A stretch of 16,215 nucleotides of DNA from Thermoproteota archaeon (GCA_030055545.1 JASFYK010000013.1:1-16215); one strand, 5' to 3'; counted from the stretch's first letter, positions 7,589 through 15,433 are shown. Numbers and translations: made by a program. Notes: a model not told the origin generated them from the letters alone.

Positions 7589-7596
7589 CTTAAATA
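7589..7596 (+). promoter_or_regulatory. TATA box of pilins 2 and 3, likely leaderless transcript
   Basis: CTTAAATA at 7589-7596 lies about 26 bases before the ATG at 7619. No Shine-Dalgarno is present in between, so the transcript probably begins at or within a few bases of the start codon. Confidence 0.5.
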
Positions 7597-7618
7597 TTGA
7601 ATAAATTATAAAGTATTG

Positions 7619-8071
7619 ATGGTGCCTAAGTTGAGGGCCAGAAAGGGCGTTAGCGAGATCATCGCAGTCATTCTTATGATCCTAATAGTGACCACTATAG
7701 GATTCGGTGTCTTCCTTTACTCGCTCGGATACTTCTCCAACATAACCTCGGCCTACGTTGAGTCGAGCAAACTGGATTCTGACGCTGTAAGGGAAAACTT
7801 TGTGATAACCGATGTCCTGTTCACAGTCTCTTCTGGAAGCACCAATGTTCGAGTGGCGGTCTACAACTACGGGCAGACGAACCTCAGGGTTGCCGCGCTC
7901 TACCTAAACGGTACTGCCTTGGGCAACTTGGTGGAGGAAAGCATACCGCCCTATGCCTTTGGTTATGTCACAGGTGTGCTAGACCGCGAGGTCTCTACAA
8001 GCTCTCCGCAGTTGGTCCGTGTCGTTTCGAAGCTAGGCAACTACTACGAGAATTACTACTTGGCTGGGTGA
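7619..8071 (+). CDS. Archaeal type IV pilin 2 (minor pilin)
   Basis: This is a 150-residue class III pilin. The leader MVPKLRARKG (10 residues) precedes VSEIIAVILMILIVTTIGFG, with a glutamate at mature position 3, and then a beta-rich head with the VRVAVYNYGQTNLRVAALYL pattern seen in archaeal pilin and flagellin heads. ATG 7619 is preferred over the overlapping TTG at 7616, and the position fits a leaderless mRNA. It is cotranscribed with pilin 3 (gap of six bases). Glutamate near the mature N-terminus is a common feature of pilins that incorporate into filaments. Cysteines are absent. Confidence 0.88.
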   Translation: MVPKLRARKGVSEIIAVILMILIVTTIGFGVFLYSLGYFSNITSAYVESSKLDSDAVRENFVITDVLFTVSSGSTNVRVAVYNYGQTNLRVAALYLNGTALGNLVEESIPPYAFGYVTGVLDREVSTSSPQLVRVVSKLGNYYENYYLAG

Positions 8072-8077
8072 GCGCAG

Positions 8078-8986
8078 ATGTCGACTACCAGTAAGCGTAA
8101 AAAGGGCGTCAGCACGGTCGTGGGGATGACCATATTCGTCCTCATATTCGCTCTCGTGGCGTCCTACGCCTTCGTTTGGACGAGCGAGCTCAACAGGTAC
8201 ATCGAGAATGTGCGGGTGGACATGCGGGAACAGCACCTCAGGTCCCAGGAGGTCCTCATCGTGACCCCGATCAACGATACGGCAATCTCGGTCTACAACC
8301 CGACTTCCGAGGTGGTGGTCGTGACCCAGGTCTGGAGCGGTCACGACCTGAAGTGGACGGGGCAGCGTGGCGTCCCTCCTTTCTCCAGCGTGACCTTCCC
8401 GTCTTTCGGACAATCCCAGACCGACGGAAATTTCAGGGTCGTCACTCTTCGGGGGAACATATTCAGCGGTTCCTACCAGGACTTGATGGAACGGATACAG
8501 AAGCGGACATGGATCGTCAACTGGTACTGGAACACCACCAGCCAAGAGAACGAGGTCGTGCCCCCGCTCCAGCTCAGCAAAAGCACACCGATAGGGACAA
8601 GCTACTTCTACGACCTTCGGATCGACTGGGAGTGGACCGACGATGCTGCCGTCGTCGCAAACTATTACTACAACTCGACTAATACGATAGGCTTCGTAGC
8701 CAAGGCGTTGCTGGTGAAGACCACCGACGAGTCCCAGAACGCCACGATAAGGTTCATGATGGATCCGCGTTCGCTGATTAACTTCCAGATAAACGGCTCG
8801 TGGCCCGACTGGCCGCCAGGTATGGACTACGATGACCTTTGGATGGACAGCACGGTCGACGCCTACATAGTCATACAGGGTCCGAAGTACTCCGTCCACG
8901 AGGTGACCGTCTTCTTCAAGACCGTCGGGTACGATGGGCCGGTCTACCTGAGGCTCAATATTGCGAACGCCGCCTTCTACCCGTGA
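8078..8986 (+). CDS. Large archaeal type IV pilin 3 (minor pilin)
   Basis: This 302-residue class III pilin has the leader MSTTSKRKKG, then VSTVVGMTIFVLIFALVASY as the hydrophobic helix. It continues with an amphipathic charged helix (38-55, RYIENVRVDMREQHLR) and a large beta-rich, aromatic-rich head (60-302) that includes repeated NxT/S sequons (for example NDT, NTT, NST, NAT). It is about twice the length of the other two pilins, which suits a minor or tip-near subunit. GGGTGAG overlaps the stop of pilin 2 and serves as SD, so the two are coupled. A T-rich stretch follows the stop. The exact role in the filament is an inference. No cysteines were seen. Confidence 0.85.
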   Translation: MSTTSKRKKGVSTVVGMTIFVLIFALVASYAFVWTSELNRYIENVRVDMREQHLRSQEVLIVTPINDTAISVYNPTSEVVVVTQVWSGHDLKWTGQRGVPPFSSVTFPSFGQSQTDGNFRVVTLRGNIFSGSYQDLMERIQKRTWIVNWYWNTTSQENEVVPPLQLSKSTPIGTSYFYDLRIDWEWTDDAAVVANYYYNSTNTIGFVAKALLVKTTDESQNATIRFMMDPRSLINFQINGSWPDWPPGMDYDDLWMDSTVDAYIVIQGPKYSVHEVTVFFKTVGYDGPVYLRLNIANAAFYP

Positions 8987-9009
8987 TTTTTCTTTTATAA
9001 TTTAGTTTT
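8987..9009 (+). terminator. T-rich terminator after pilin 3
   Basis: The stop codon is followed at once by TTTTTCTTTT and further T-rich sequence, which suggests transcription of the pilin 2-3 operon ends before the giant gene. Confidence 0.5.
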
Positions 9010-9039
9010 GATGTTCTACAAAAATACAAAACATACAAA

Positions 9040-9118
9040 AAATATAATAAAATCCTAATTTTCCTCTCAGAAAAAGCAAAGAAGATAAATTAGTGCGCAT
9101 GTTTTATTGTCATAGGTG
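9040..9118 (+). promoter_or_regulatory. Promoter and ribosome binding site of the giant pilin-adhesin gene
   Basis: AAATATAATAA at about 9040-9050 is the best TATA candidate and predicts a start of transcription near 9070. AGGTG at 9114-9118 lies seven bases before an in-frame TTG at 9126. GTG 9093 and ATG 9099 have no such SD. This supports TTG 9126 as the translated start. Confidence 0.5.
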
Positions 9119-9125
9119 TGATTGT

Positions 9126-12100
9126 TTGCCCTCCAAAAGAGGAGTTTCTGTAATTATTACGACCATCCTGCTCATAGGTATAGCTGTAAGCACAGCTTTT
9201 GTGCTCTACAACTCTATCCCTCCTTTCGGATTACCCGAGGACTCGTCGGGAAAGATAATGGAGCGCCTCGATATAGTCAAAGTCAATGTCGTAGCCTCGT
9301 CAGATCAGGCTTTCATCACTCTCTTCATACTCAACTCAGGGGCGGTCAATACTACGGTAAATTCACTATATGTCGAGACTGTGTTCAGGACTCTCATAGC
9401 CGTGCCGCCGGTGAACTGGGATTCTTATGGCCCGATGTCGCCGGGCGAAATAATCAACGTGAGTTTCTCCATCCCCAAGGAGTATCTCGGAACTCCCGTG
9501 CTCTTTAGCATAGTTACCAAGTCTGGTTACAAGACATGGTCAACTTACCTGCTGCCCACTGCTGAGGAGGCGGGAGGATCTCAAGGTCCGATCGAGGGAA
9601 TTATAACCACCTACTCGATCAGCGGCATCGTCTTCAACGACCGCGACCGGGACGGTCTTTACATCCCTGCCTCAGACGAGCCCATACCTGGGGTGCTTGT
9701 AAGCATAAAATTGCCAACCGGATACGAGATATTCGCCTTCACCGACCCGCAGGGCAGGTATTCGGTCGGGGGCCTCAACAAGAACTACTACGAAGTCACC
9801 TCTGCCTTCCCGCCTGCAACCTCGGATGGCGTCTGGTCAAACTCGACCCCGTACGTAAGGAACATTATGATCAAGTCCAGCTCGCAGGATAATGTGAACT
9901 TCGGGTTCTACTGGATTGGATCCGCTGCAAGGTACCGCGTCAGCGGCATCGTCTTCAACGATTCCAACTTCGACGGAGTCAGGGACCCTGCAGCCGGCGA
10001 GCTTGGACTTTCGGACTGGCTGGTTTCTGTGAGGTCGATAGGGGGCCCGATGTACGCCACCAGAACAGCGTCTGACGGATCATATTTCTTCGATCTATTC
10101 CCTGGTGCATACGTTGTCTCCGTAATCCTCAAGCCGGGCTGGACAAACACCACCACTTGGAGCCTGCCAGTCGTAGTCGAAAACTCGACAATAAGCGGTC
10201 TCGACTTTGGCGTCAACTTCACCGGCTTCCCCCCACACACGCAGCTCAGCATCAGCGGTCGGGTCTTCAATGACACCGATATGAACGGTGTCTTCATACC
10301 TCCTGGAGACCTGCCTCTGGAGGGTTGGGAAGTAGTGTACGGTAGAATCGGTGGGCCGTTCTATCTAGCCGAACCGACCAATACAAATGGCATATACACT
10401 GTCGTGGACATAGAGCCAGGCACCTATTTGCTGGAGCTTATGATGAGGGAAGGCTGGACAAACACCACCTCATTTTTGAGGGCCGTTTCCGTTTCCTCCT
10501 CTCCAGTTTCAGGAATAGACTTCGGTATATTCTACTCGGGTGGAGGATCGCTAGTCCAGCTCAGCATCAGCGGTCGGGTCTTCAATGACACCGACTCGAA
10601 CGGGGTCTTCGATCAGTTCGTCGACCGACCCTTGATTGGCTGGCGTGTAAACTTGCTAGACTCCAACAACCTGCCCATATATACATATGTGACTGGCGCA
10701 GAGGGTCTCTTCTCATTCTCAGGGCTAGCTCCTGGGACCTACAACCTGACTGTAGTATCCCAGTCCGGCTGGATTAACACAACTCGAATGTGGTATTCAG
10801 TGGTTATATCCGACGCTTCGCTATGGAAAGACTTTGGATTCCACTCAGCGGGTGCCCCTGTGACTTTTACGGTCTACGGCACTATCTTTGAAGACTCAGA
10901 CTCTAACGGTTTCTATGATCCGCTTACAGACGATCCTCTAGAAGGCTGGTCGGTATTACTCTACGAAGGGATATACAGCGGGACGGGCTTTCCAGTCAGA
11001 TATGCTGTCACTGGGGCTGACGGGTTCTACTCCTTCGGATCCTTGATCTCTGGATCAAACTACACCGTCATAGCCGTTATGGATCTGGGCTATACAAACT
11101 CGACTCCAAGGGTGCAATATGTGTTCAATTCCTCGGTCAGCATTAACTTTGGCTTCGTTTCAACAGCAGTTCCCTGGAATTACTCGATAAGTGGGCTGGT
11201 ATTTAATGACACAGACGCGAACGGTGTAAAGAATGCTTACGATCCTCCTATGGCGGACTGGCAGGTGTTGGTTTCGCAATCATCGACCGGCATCCCCGTT
11301 CAGGTGGCGATTTCGGATAATGACGGCACCTTCCGCGCCTACGGCTTGGGTCCCGGCAGCTACCTAGTCTCACTATTGCTCAAGGAGAGATGGGTTAACA
11401 CGAGTATGCCCGTGCCGGTCACAATAACTTTGTCGTCAGTGTCCGGGATCGAGCTAGGAGCCAGTTACATCCCCCTCTCGCCAACTTATGTGATCAGCGG
11501 CATCGTCTTCAACGACACGAACAACAACGGAGCTTTGGAGGCGGGAGAGCCAGGACTCCCCGGATGGAGCGTATGGCTATACAACGGTACCTACAACTCG
11601 ACCGCTACCCCGTGGCAGAAATCTACAACACTAGCAACTGGGGAGTTCTTCTTCTCGGGCATCCCGGACGGCACATATACAGTCCTCGGTCTGCTTTCGC
11701 CGGGCTGGACAAACACCACCGTCCGATACGTGACAGCTACAGTTGCAGGGGGGCACATCTCTTCGTTGCGCTTCGGGGTGAGCCCAATCGCTACGGCCCA
11801 GTACTACAGCGTGGGCGGCTACGTATACAACGACACTGATCGAAACGGGGAGATGAATTTCTACGACCCTGGGCTGGTCAACTGGGAGCTCTTCCTGCTG
11901 GACTTTGATGGCTTCCCAATAGGGTACAACACGAGCAGAACCGGAGGTATATACCAGTTCGCCCCTTTGCCGGAAGGGGTATACACAGTCTTCGTCAGGA
12001 TACTGCAGGGGTACTCCAACAGCACGCCTAGTATAAGGTCGGTGACTATCGCCGGAGGTCCTGTGCTGGATCTCAACTTCGGCGTCTATCAAATCAACGC

Positions 12101-15100
12101 TTCACCGGTCCAACCCCGATTCAACCTCAGTGGCAGGATATTGCGAAGTCCGCAGAATACAGCTATAAGTGGATTCTCCGTCTGGCTTTTTGTGGGGGAT
12201 CGCAGCGGAGGTCTTACCATAGACGACTTCCCGATCGCGCGAACCACTACAAACTCGACTGGACATTACCTTTTCACAAACCTCCCCCCTGGCACCTATA
12301 CGGCAATAGCGGTAGTCCCCTACAACTGGCAGCCAGTCGGTCCAAGGTACAGGATCGGGACTATTGTAAACGCCTCAATAACCGTGCCTGACATGCTAAT
12401 GCAGAGCAGAAGCTCAAACAGATACACTGTTAGTGGCTACGTATATAATGATACAGATCAAAACGGCATCTACGATCCCGTCGGCGACAAAGGGCTCTAC
12501 GGCTGGGAGGTATTCATACTTGACAATATGGCCTTCCCGGTGGGCACTGGCAGAGCCACGACAAGCTCAACTGGATATTACCAATTTACCAATATTTGGC
12601 CTGGTGATTATACCGTATACATCCGTATGCAGTCCGGGTACCAAAATAGCACCCCCCGGGCCCAGAACATAACCGTCAATAGCGCTAGCGTTTCTAATGT
12701 CAACTTCCTTGTGTACCGAACTGCATCGCCTCCAACCTATTATGTAAGGGCTAGCGTGATCCAGGACATTAACGGCAACTCCAGATACGACGCCGGTGAA
12801 GGGCTCTCCGGATGGTGGGTCTGGGTCTATAGTGGGGTCTACACTGGTGGTGTGGCCTACCCAATCCGCGTTGCGACGACCGATTCTACCGGAAATGTTA
12901 CCTTTTCCAACCTTCCAGCTGGAACCTACACCGTCGTACAGCTGCCCATGGCAAACTGGACGAATGTAACGCCGAGAAGGGTGGTCGTGACGCTAACAGA
13001 GAATACAAATGTGCTGTTCATTGTACGAACGGTTACCGGGCAGCCGACATACTATCTGAGCGGCATGGTGTTTCGGGACTTTGACCGTGACGGGGACTAC
13101 ACCAGTCCGCCAGACTCCCCGCTTGCTTGGACCGTTTACATCAACGATGCGAGCGGCCTCCCGTTCGCAGCTTACAACACGTCATCAGCGAACGGCATAT
13201 TCAACTTCTCAGGTCTTATAGCGGGCAACTATATGGTTTACGTAGCGAATCAAACAGGGTATGTCAACAGTACGCCGGCTTCGGTGACAATCAACCTTGC
13301 ATCAAACACCGAAGGTCTCTTGTTTGGTATTTACCAACTCTCGCAGACCCCTACTATGGCTATCAGCGGCAGGGTGTTCAATGACACCAACCGAAACGGC
13401 TTATACGAACCAGGAACCGAACCTCCCTTGGGAGGTTGGAGAGTCCTCCTTTACATCGGCAACTATTCGATAACTGCGATTCCAAGTTACACGGCGATCA
13501 CCAACGCTTCAGGCTGGTTCCAGTTCACTGGGCTCTCCTTTAGGGACTACACCCTCGTGTTGTCGATGGAGCCGGGCTACACCAACAGCACCCCTAGGGT
13601 TTATTACATGATAAACGATTCAGCGCAGGTGCTAATGGGGGTCTATCCGATCCCGCCGCAGCAGCTCTATTCCATCAGCGGATATGTGTTCAATGACACT
13701 GATAGGAACGGTGCTTTCGCCCAAGGGATCGAGCCTGGGTTGGCAAACTGGACGGTCTACCTGAATGACATTTCGGGTCTCCCGTTATACGTTACCCGAA
13801 CAAACGGCAGCGGCTTCTATTCGTTCCTCGGACTTACACCAGGGACTTATACCGTCTATCTGAATAACTCGATTAGTGGATGGGCCAACAGCACCCCGAG
13901 GAGAGTTTCCCTTGAGATCACGTCAGATTCGAGGTCTCTTGATTTCGGCTTTTTCATGACCTCTGCCCAGCGAGTGTATTCGATAAGCGGCTTCATATTC
14001 AACGATCAGGATCGTAGCGGATCCTACAACGAGGGCGACTCGCCACTCGAAGGCTGGACCGTGATGCTTTATGACTCAGTAGGCAACTTGCTCAACACAA
14101 GCACGACTGGCAACGACGGAGCCTTCGCCTTCGCCAACTTGAACAATGGTAGCTACACAATCATCGAGGTGATACCGATAAACTGGGTCAACTCCACACC
14201 TAGAGTTATACCAATCAATATATCTGGAGCATCCGTCTCGGGGATAAGTATAGGAAACTACTATAACGTCTCATCCCCGGTGACGTTCACGATCAGCGGG
14301 ATTGTGTTCAACGACACAAACCGCAACGGTTTATACGACACAGGGTCTGAGAACCCGCTCCAAGGATGGTCAGTGATTTACAGGCCGCCTGAAGGGGGCA
14401 TAGTCCAGGCAGTGACCGATTCAGGAGGCAGGTATGTCTTTTACACGATGCCTCCGGGCAACTACACGCTCGAATTAATAACCAAGGAAGGCTGGGTGAA
14501 CACTACCTCCTCAAGGATCGCTGTTGTTGTCACTGACAGGGACTCTACGAACAACAACTTCGGCGTGAGGTATAACCGGTTTAATGTGACTGGATTCGTA
14601 TTCTTCGACCCGAACCAGAATGGATTCGACTCGGCGGACTACTACCTCGCTAACTGGACGGTGATTCTGTCAGGGTCGGCTGGCAGCTTCACCACTTCAA
14701 CCGATCCGTCCGGAGCTTTTTCCTTCTTAAATGTCCCTGGCGGGAACTATGCGCTCTCAGCCACCGTCCCACAGGGTTGGACGAATACGACCGCCTCTTC
14801 GGTGATGATCGATCTCCAGTCCAGCGTTTCAGGGCAGTCCTTTGGATTCAGGAGGAGCTTCTTTGCAGGCCTGTACATAACTTACACCAGGCAGCAATGG
14901 AGCTCGGAGCCGACACTCACCGCTGGTAACTTCAGCGCTGCCTATCCGTCCGGATTCGTGGAGATTGGGCGCCCAGGGACAGCCGAAAACTACTCGATAA
15001 TCTGGACCAACGTTACAACCATGAGAACTTACCTGCCGAATTCGTATCCTTCAACTCAGCTCACCCAAGACTACATCAACCCGGGTACCTATCCTGCTGG

Positions 15101-15398
15101 ACAGTTCGGGGCAAATGTCTTGGCGCTGGAGCTTAATGTCAGGTTCAGCGAGAGATCCATAAGCATATTTCCGACAGGCTTCGGCAATCTTAGGCTCTAC
15201 AACTACCACCCGTCGGTGAACGGAAAGAGCGTTGCCGAGATACTCTCAGTCGCTAACCAGGTTCTAGGCGGGGCAAGCGTCTCCTCGCTGCTTCCAGGAT
15301 TCACCATTGATGGTCTGAATAACCTGTTGGCTCAGCTAAACTCTGCATTTATGTACGGTTCCTCAGACATATCTTGGGCCAATCAGTACCTGTTCTGA
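9126..15398 (+). CDS. Giant pilin-anchored SdrD B-like repeat adhesin
   Basis: About 2,090 residues. With TTG 9126 as start the leader is MPSKRG, followed by VSVIITTILLIGIAVSTAFV, a class III pilin signal and helix. Nucleotides 9240-9590 encode a pilin-like beta head (the AFITLFILNSGAVNTTVNSL pattern and MSPGEI). Then follow 17 tandem Ig-like domains of the SdrD B type (9612-14864) and a separate C-terminal domain (14865-15398). Most repeats keep the VFNDTDxNG calcium loop, a GW.V strand, a PGTYTV strand and a GW/YxNST motif. There is no C-terminal membrane segment or sorting signal, so the N-terminal helix is the only visible anchor. It should be processed by the neighbouring peptidase and assembled by the same motor; the bulk favours a tip position (inference). 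The frame is open from 9093 (GTG); that longer start would add a cysteine-rich stretch (CHRCDC) unlike a pilin leader. Confidence 0.9.
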   Translation: MPSKRGVSVIITTILLIGIAVSTAFVLYNSIPPFGLPEDSSGKIMERLDIVKVNVVASSDQAFITLFILNSGAVNTTVNSLYVETVFRTLIAVPPVNWDSYGPMSPGEIINVSFSIPKEYLGTPVLFSIVTKSGYKTWSTYLLPTAEEAGGSQGPIEGIITTYSISGIVFNDRDRDGLYIPASDEPIPGVLVSIKLPTGYEIFAFTDPQGRYSVGGLNKNYYEVTSAFPPATSDGVWSNSTPYVRNIMIKSSSQDNVNFGFYWIGSAARYRVSGIVFNDSNFDGVRDPAAGELGLSDWLVSVRSIGGPMYATRTASDGSYFFDLFPGAYVVSVILKPGWTNTTTWSLPVVVENSTISGLDFGVNFTGFPPHTQLSISGRVFNDTDMNGVFIPPGDLPLEGWEVVYGRIGGPFYLAEPTNTNGIYTVVDIEPGTYLLELMMREGWTNTTSFLRAVSVSSSPVSGIDFGIFYSGGGSLVQLSISGRVFNDTDSNGVFDQFVDRPLIGWRVNLLDSNNLPIYTYVTGAEGLFSFSGLAPGTYNLTVVSQSGWINTTRMWYSVVISDASLWKDFGFHSAGAPVTFTVYGTIFEDSDSNGFYDPLTDDPLEGWSVLLYEGIYSGTGFPVRYAVTGADGFYSFGSLISGSNYTVIAVMDLGYTNSTPRVQYVFNSSVSINFGFVSTAVPWNYSISGLVFNDTDANGVKNAYDPPMADWQVLVSQSSTGIPVQVAISDNDGTFRAYGLGPGSYLVSLLLKERWVNTSMPVPVTITLSSVSGIELGASYIPLSPTYVISGIVFNDTNNNGALEAGEPGLPGWSVWLYNGTYNSTATPWQKSTTLATGEFFFSGIPDGTYTVLGLLSPGWTNTTVRYVTATVAGGHISSLRFGVSPIATAQYYSVGGYVYNDTDRNGEMNFYDPGLVNWELFLLDFDGFPIGYNTSRTGGIYQFAPLPEGVYTVFVRILQGYSNSTPSIRSVTIAGGPVLDLNFGVYQINASPVQPRFNLSGRILRSPQNTAISGFSVWLFVGDRSGGLTIDDFPIARTTTNSTGHYLFTNLPPGTYTAIAVVPYNWQPVGPRYRIGTIVNASITVPDMLMQSRSSNRYTVSGYVYNDTDQNGIYDPVGDKGLYGWEVFILDNMAFPVGTGRATTSSTGYYQFTNIWPGDYTVYIRMQSGYQNSTPRAQNITVNSASVSNVNFLVYRTASPPTYYVRASVIQDINGNSRYDAGEGLSGWWVWVYSGVYTGGVAYPIRVATTDSTGNVTFSNLPAGTYTVVQLPMANWTNVTPRRVVVTLTENTNVLFIVRTVTGQPTYYLSGMVFRDFDRDGDYTSPPDSPLAWTVYINDASGLPFAAYNTSSANGIFNFSGLIAGNYMVYVANQTGYVNSTPASVTINLASNTEGLLFGIYQLSQTPTMAISGRVFNDTNRNGLYEPGTEPPLGGWRVLLYIGNYSITAIPSYTAITNASGWFQFTGLSFRDYTLVLSMEPGYTNSTPRVYYMINDSAQVLMGVYPIPPQQLYSISGYVFNDTDRNGAFAQGIEPGLANWTVYLNDISGLPLYVTRTNGSGFYSFLGLTPGTYTVYLNNSISGWANSTPRRVSLEITSDSRSLDFGFFMTSAQRVYSISGFIFNDQDRSGSYNEGDSPLEGWTVMLYDSVGNLLNTSTTGNDGAFAFANLNNGSYTIIEVIPINWVNSTPRVIPINISGASVSGISIGNYYNVSSPVTFTISGIVFNDTNRNGLYDTGSENPLQGWSVIYRPPEGGIVQAVTDSGGRYVFYTMPPGNYTLELITKEGWVNTTSSRIAVVVTDRDSTNNNFGVRYNRFNVTGFVFFDPNQNGFDSADYYLANWTVILSGSAGSFTTSTDPSGAFSFLNVPGGNYALSATVPQGWTNTTASSVMIDLQSSVSGQSFGFRRSFFAGLYITYTRQQWSSEPTLTAGNFSAAYPSGFVEIGRPGTAENYSIIWTNVTTMRTYLPNSYPSTQLTQDYINPGTYPAGQFGANVLALELNVRFSERSISIFPTGFGNLRLYNYHPSVNGKSVAEILSVANQVLGGASVSSLLPGFTIDGLNNLLAQLNSAFMYGSSDISWANQYLF
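9612..14864 (+). repeat. Seventeen tandem SdrD B-like domains (95-107 residues each)
   Basis: Domain starts (first residue of the Y/F/L-S-I-S-G strand) lie at 9612, 9933, 10245, 10560, 10866, 11181, 11487, 11805, 12120, 12423, 12738, 13050, 13356, 13668, 13977, 14286 and 14580. Each reads: ISG strand, VFNDxDxNG acidic loop, GW.V strand, variable loop, NG.F.F strand, LxPGTYTV strand, GW/YxNxT, and a closing strand ending in FG. Domain 9 (12120) has lost the acidic loop. Domain 11 (12738) has a variant loop, QDINGNSRYDAGEG, close to bacterial SdrD B loops. The domains are diverged in DNA sequence, so this is an old array with only local recent homogenisation. Confidence 0.9.
10242..10594 (+). 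repeat. 38-base perfect direct repeat within domains 3 and 4
   Basis: Positions 10242-10279 and 10557-10594 are identical over 38 bases, spaced exactly 315 bases (105 codons) apart, while the rest of these two domains differs widely. This suggests local gene conversion or a recent partial duplication between adjacent domains. Confidence 0.85.
14865..15398 (+). other. C-terminal domain of the giant protein, unlike the repeats
   Basis: The last 177 residues, encoded here, break the repeat pattern. They start with LYITYTRQQWSSEP, continue with NFSAAYPSGFVEIG, MRTYLPNSYPSTQLTQDYIN and NVLALELNVRFS, and end with GNLRLY, NGKSVAEILSVANQVLGG and a Leu/Asn-rich helix. From memory this resembles a C-terminal or internal domain of large bacterial surface proteins with a YTQGxWG start and a conserved ALxLNV.FS core. 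It has no cysteine, no metal motif and no membrane segment. It would be the part of the protein furthest from the pilin anchor and is a candidate ligand-binding end (inference). Confidence 0.6.
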
Positions 15399-15413
15399 AC
15401 CTGTAGGTCAAAC

Positions 15414-15433
15414 TTTTTTCCTTCTTTTTTTTT
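15414..15433 (+). terminator. T-run terminator after the giant gene
   Basis: Two long T runs shortly after the stop codon form an archaeal-type terminator. They are followed by an A run from about 15434. From there to 15584 I see no gene or recognisable RNA; the stretch separates this transcript from the convergent glutaminase gene. Confidence 0.6.

Noticed and set aside
8033..8899. Minus-strand open frame of 288 residues opposite pilin 3
   Set aside because: It is rich in Val, His, Arg and Asp as expected from antisense of GC-rich coding sequence. The plus strand carries a clear class III pilin.
9612..14864. Possible CRISPR or other non-coding repeat array
   Set aside because: The period is about 310 bases, the repeats are diverged in DNA sequence, and the frame stays open through all of them. 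It is a protein-domain array.
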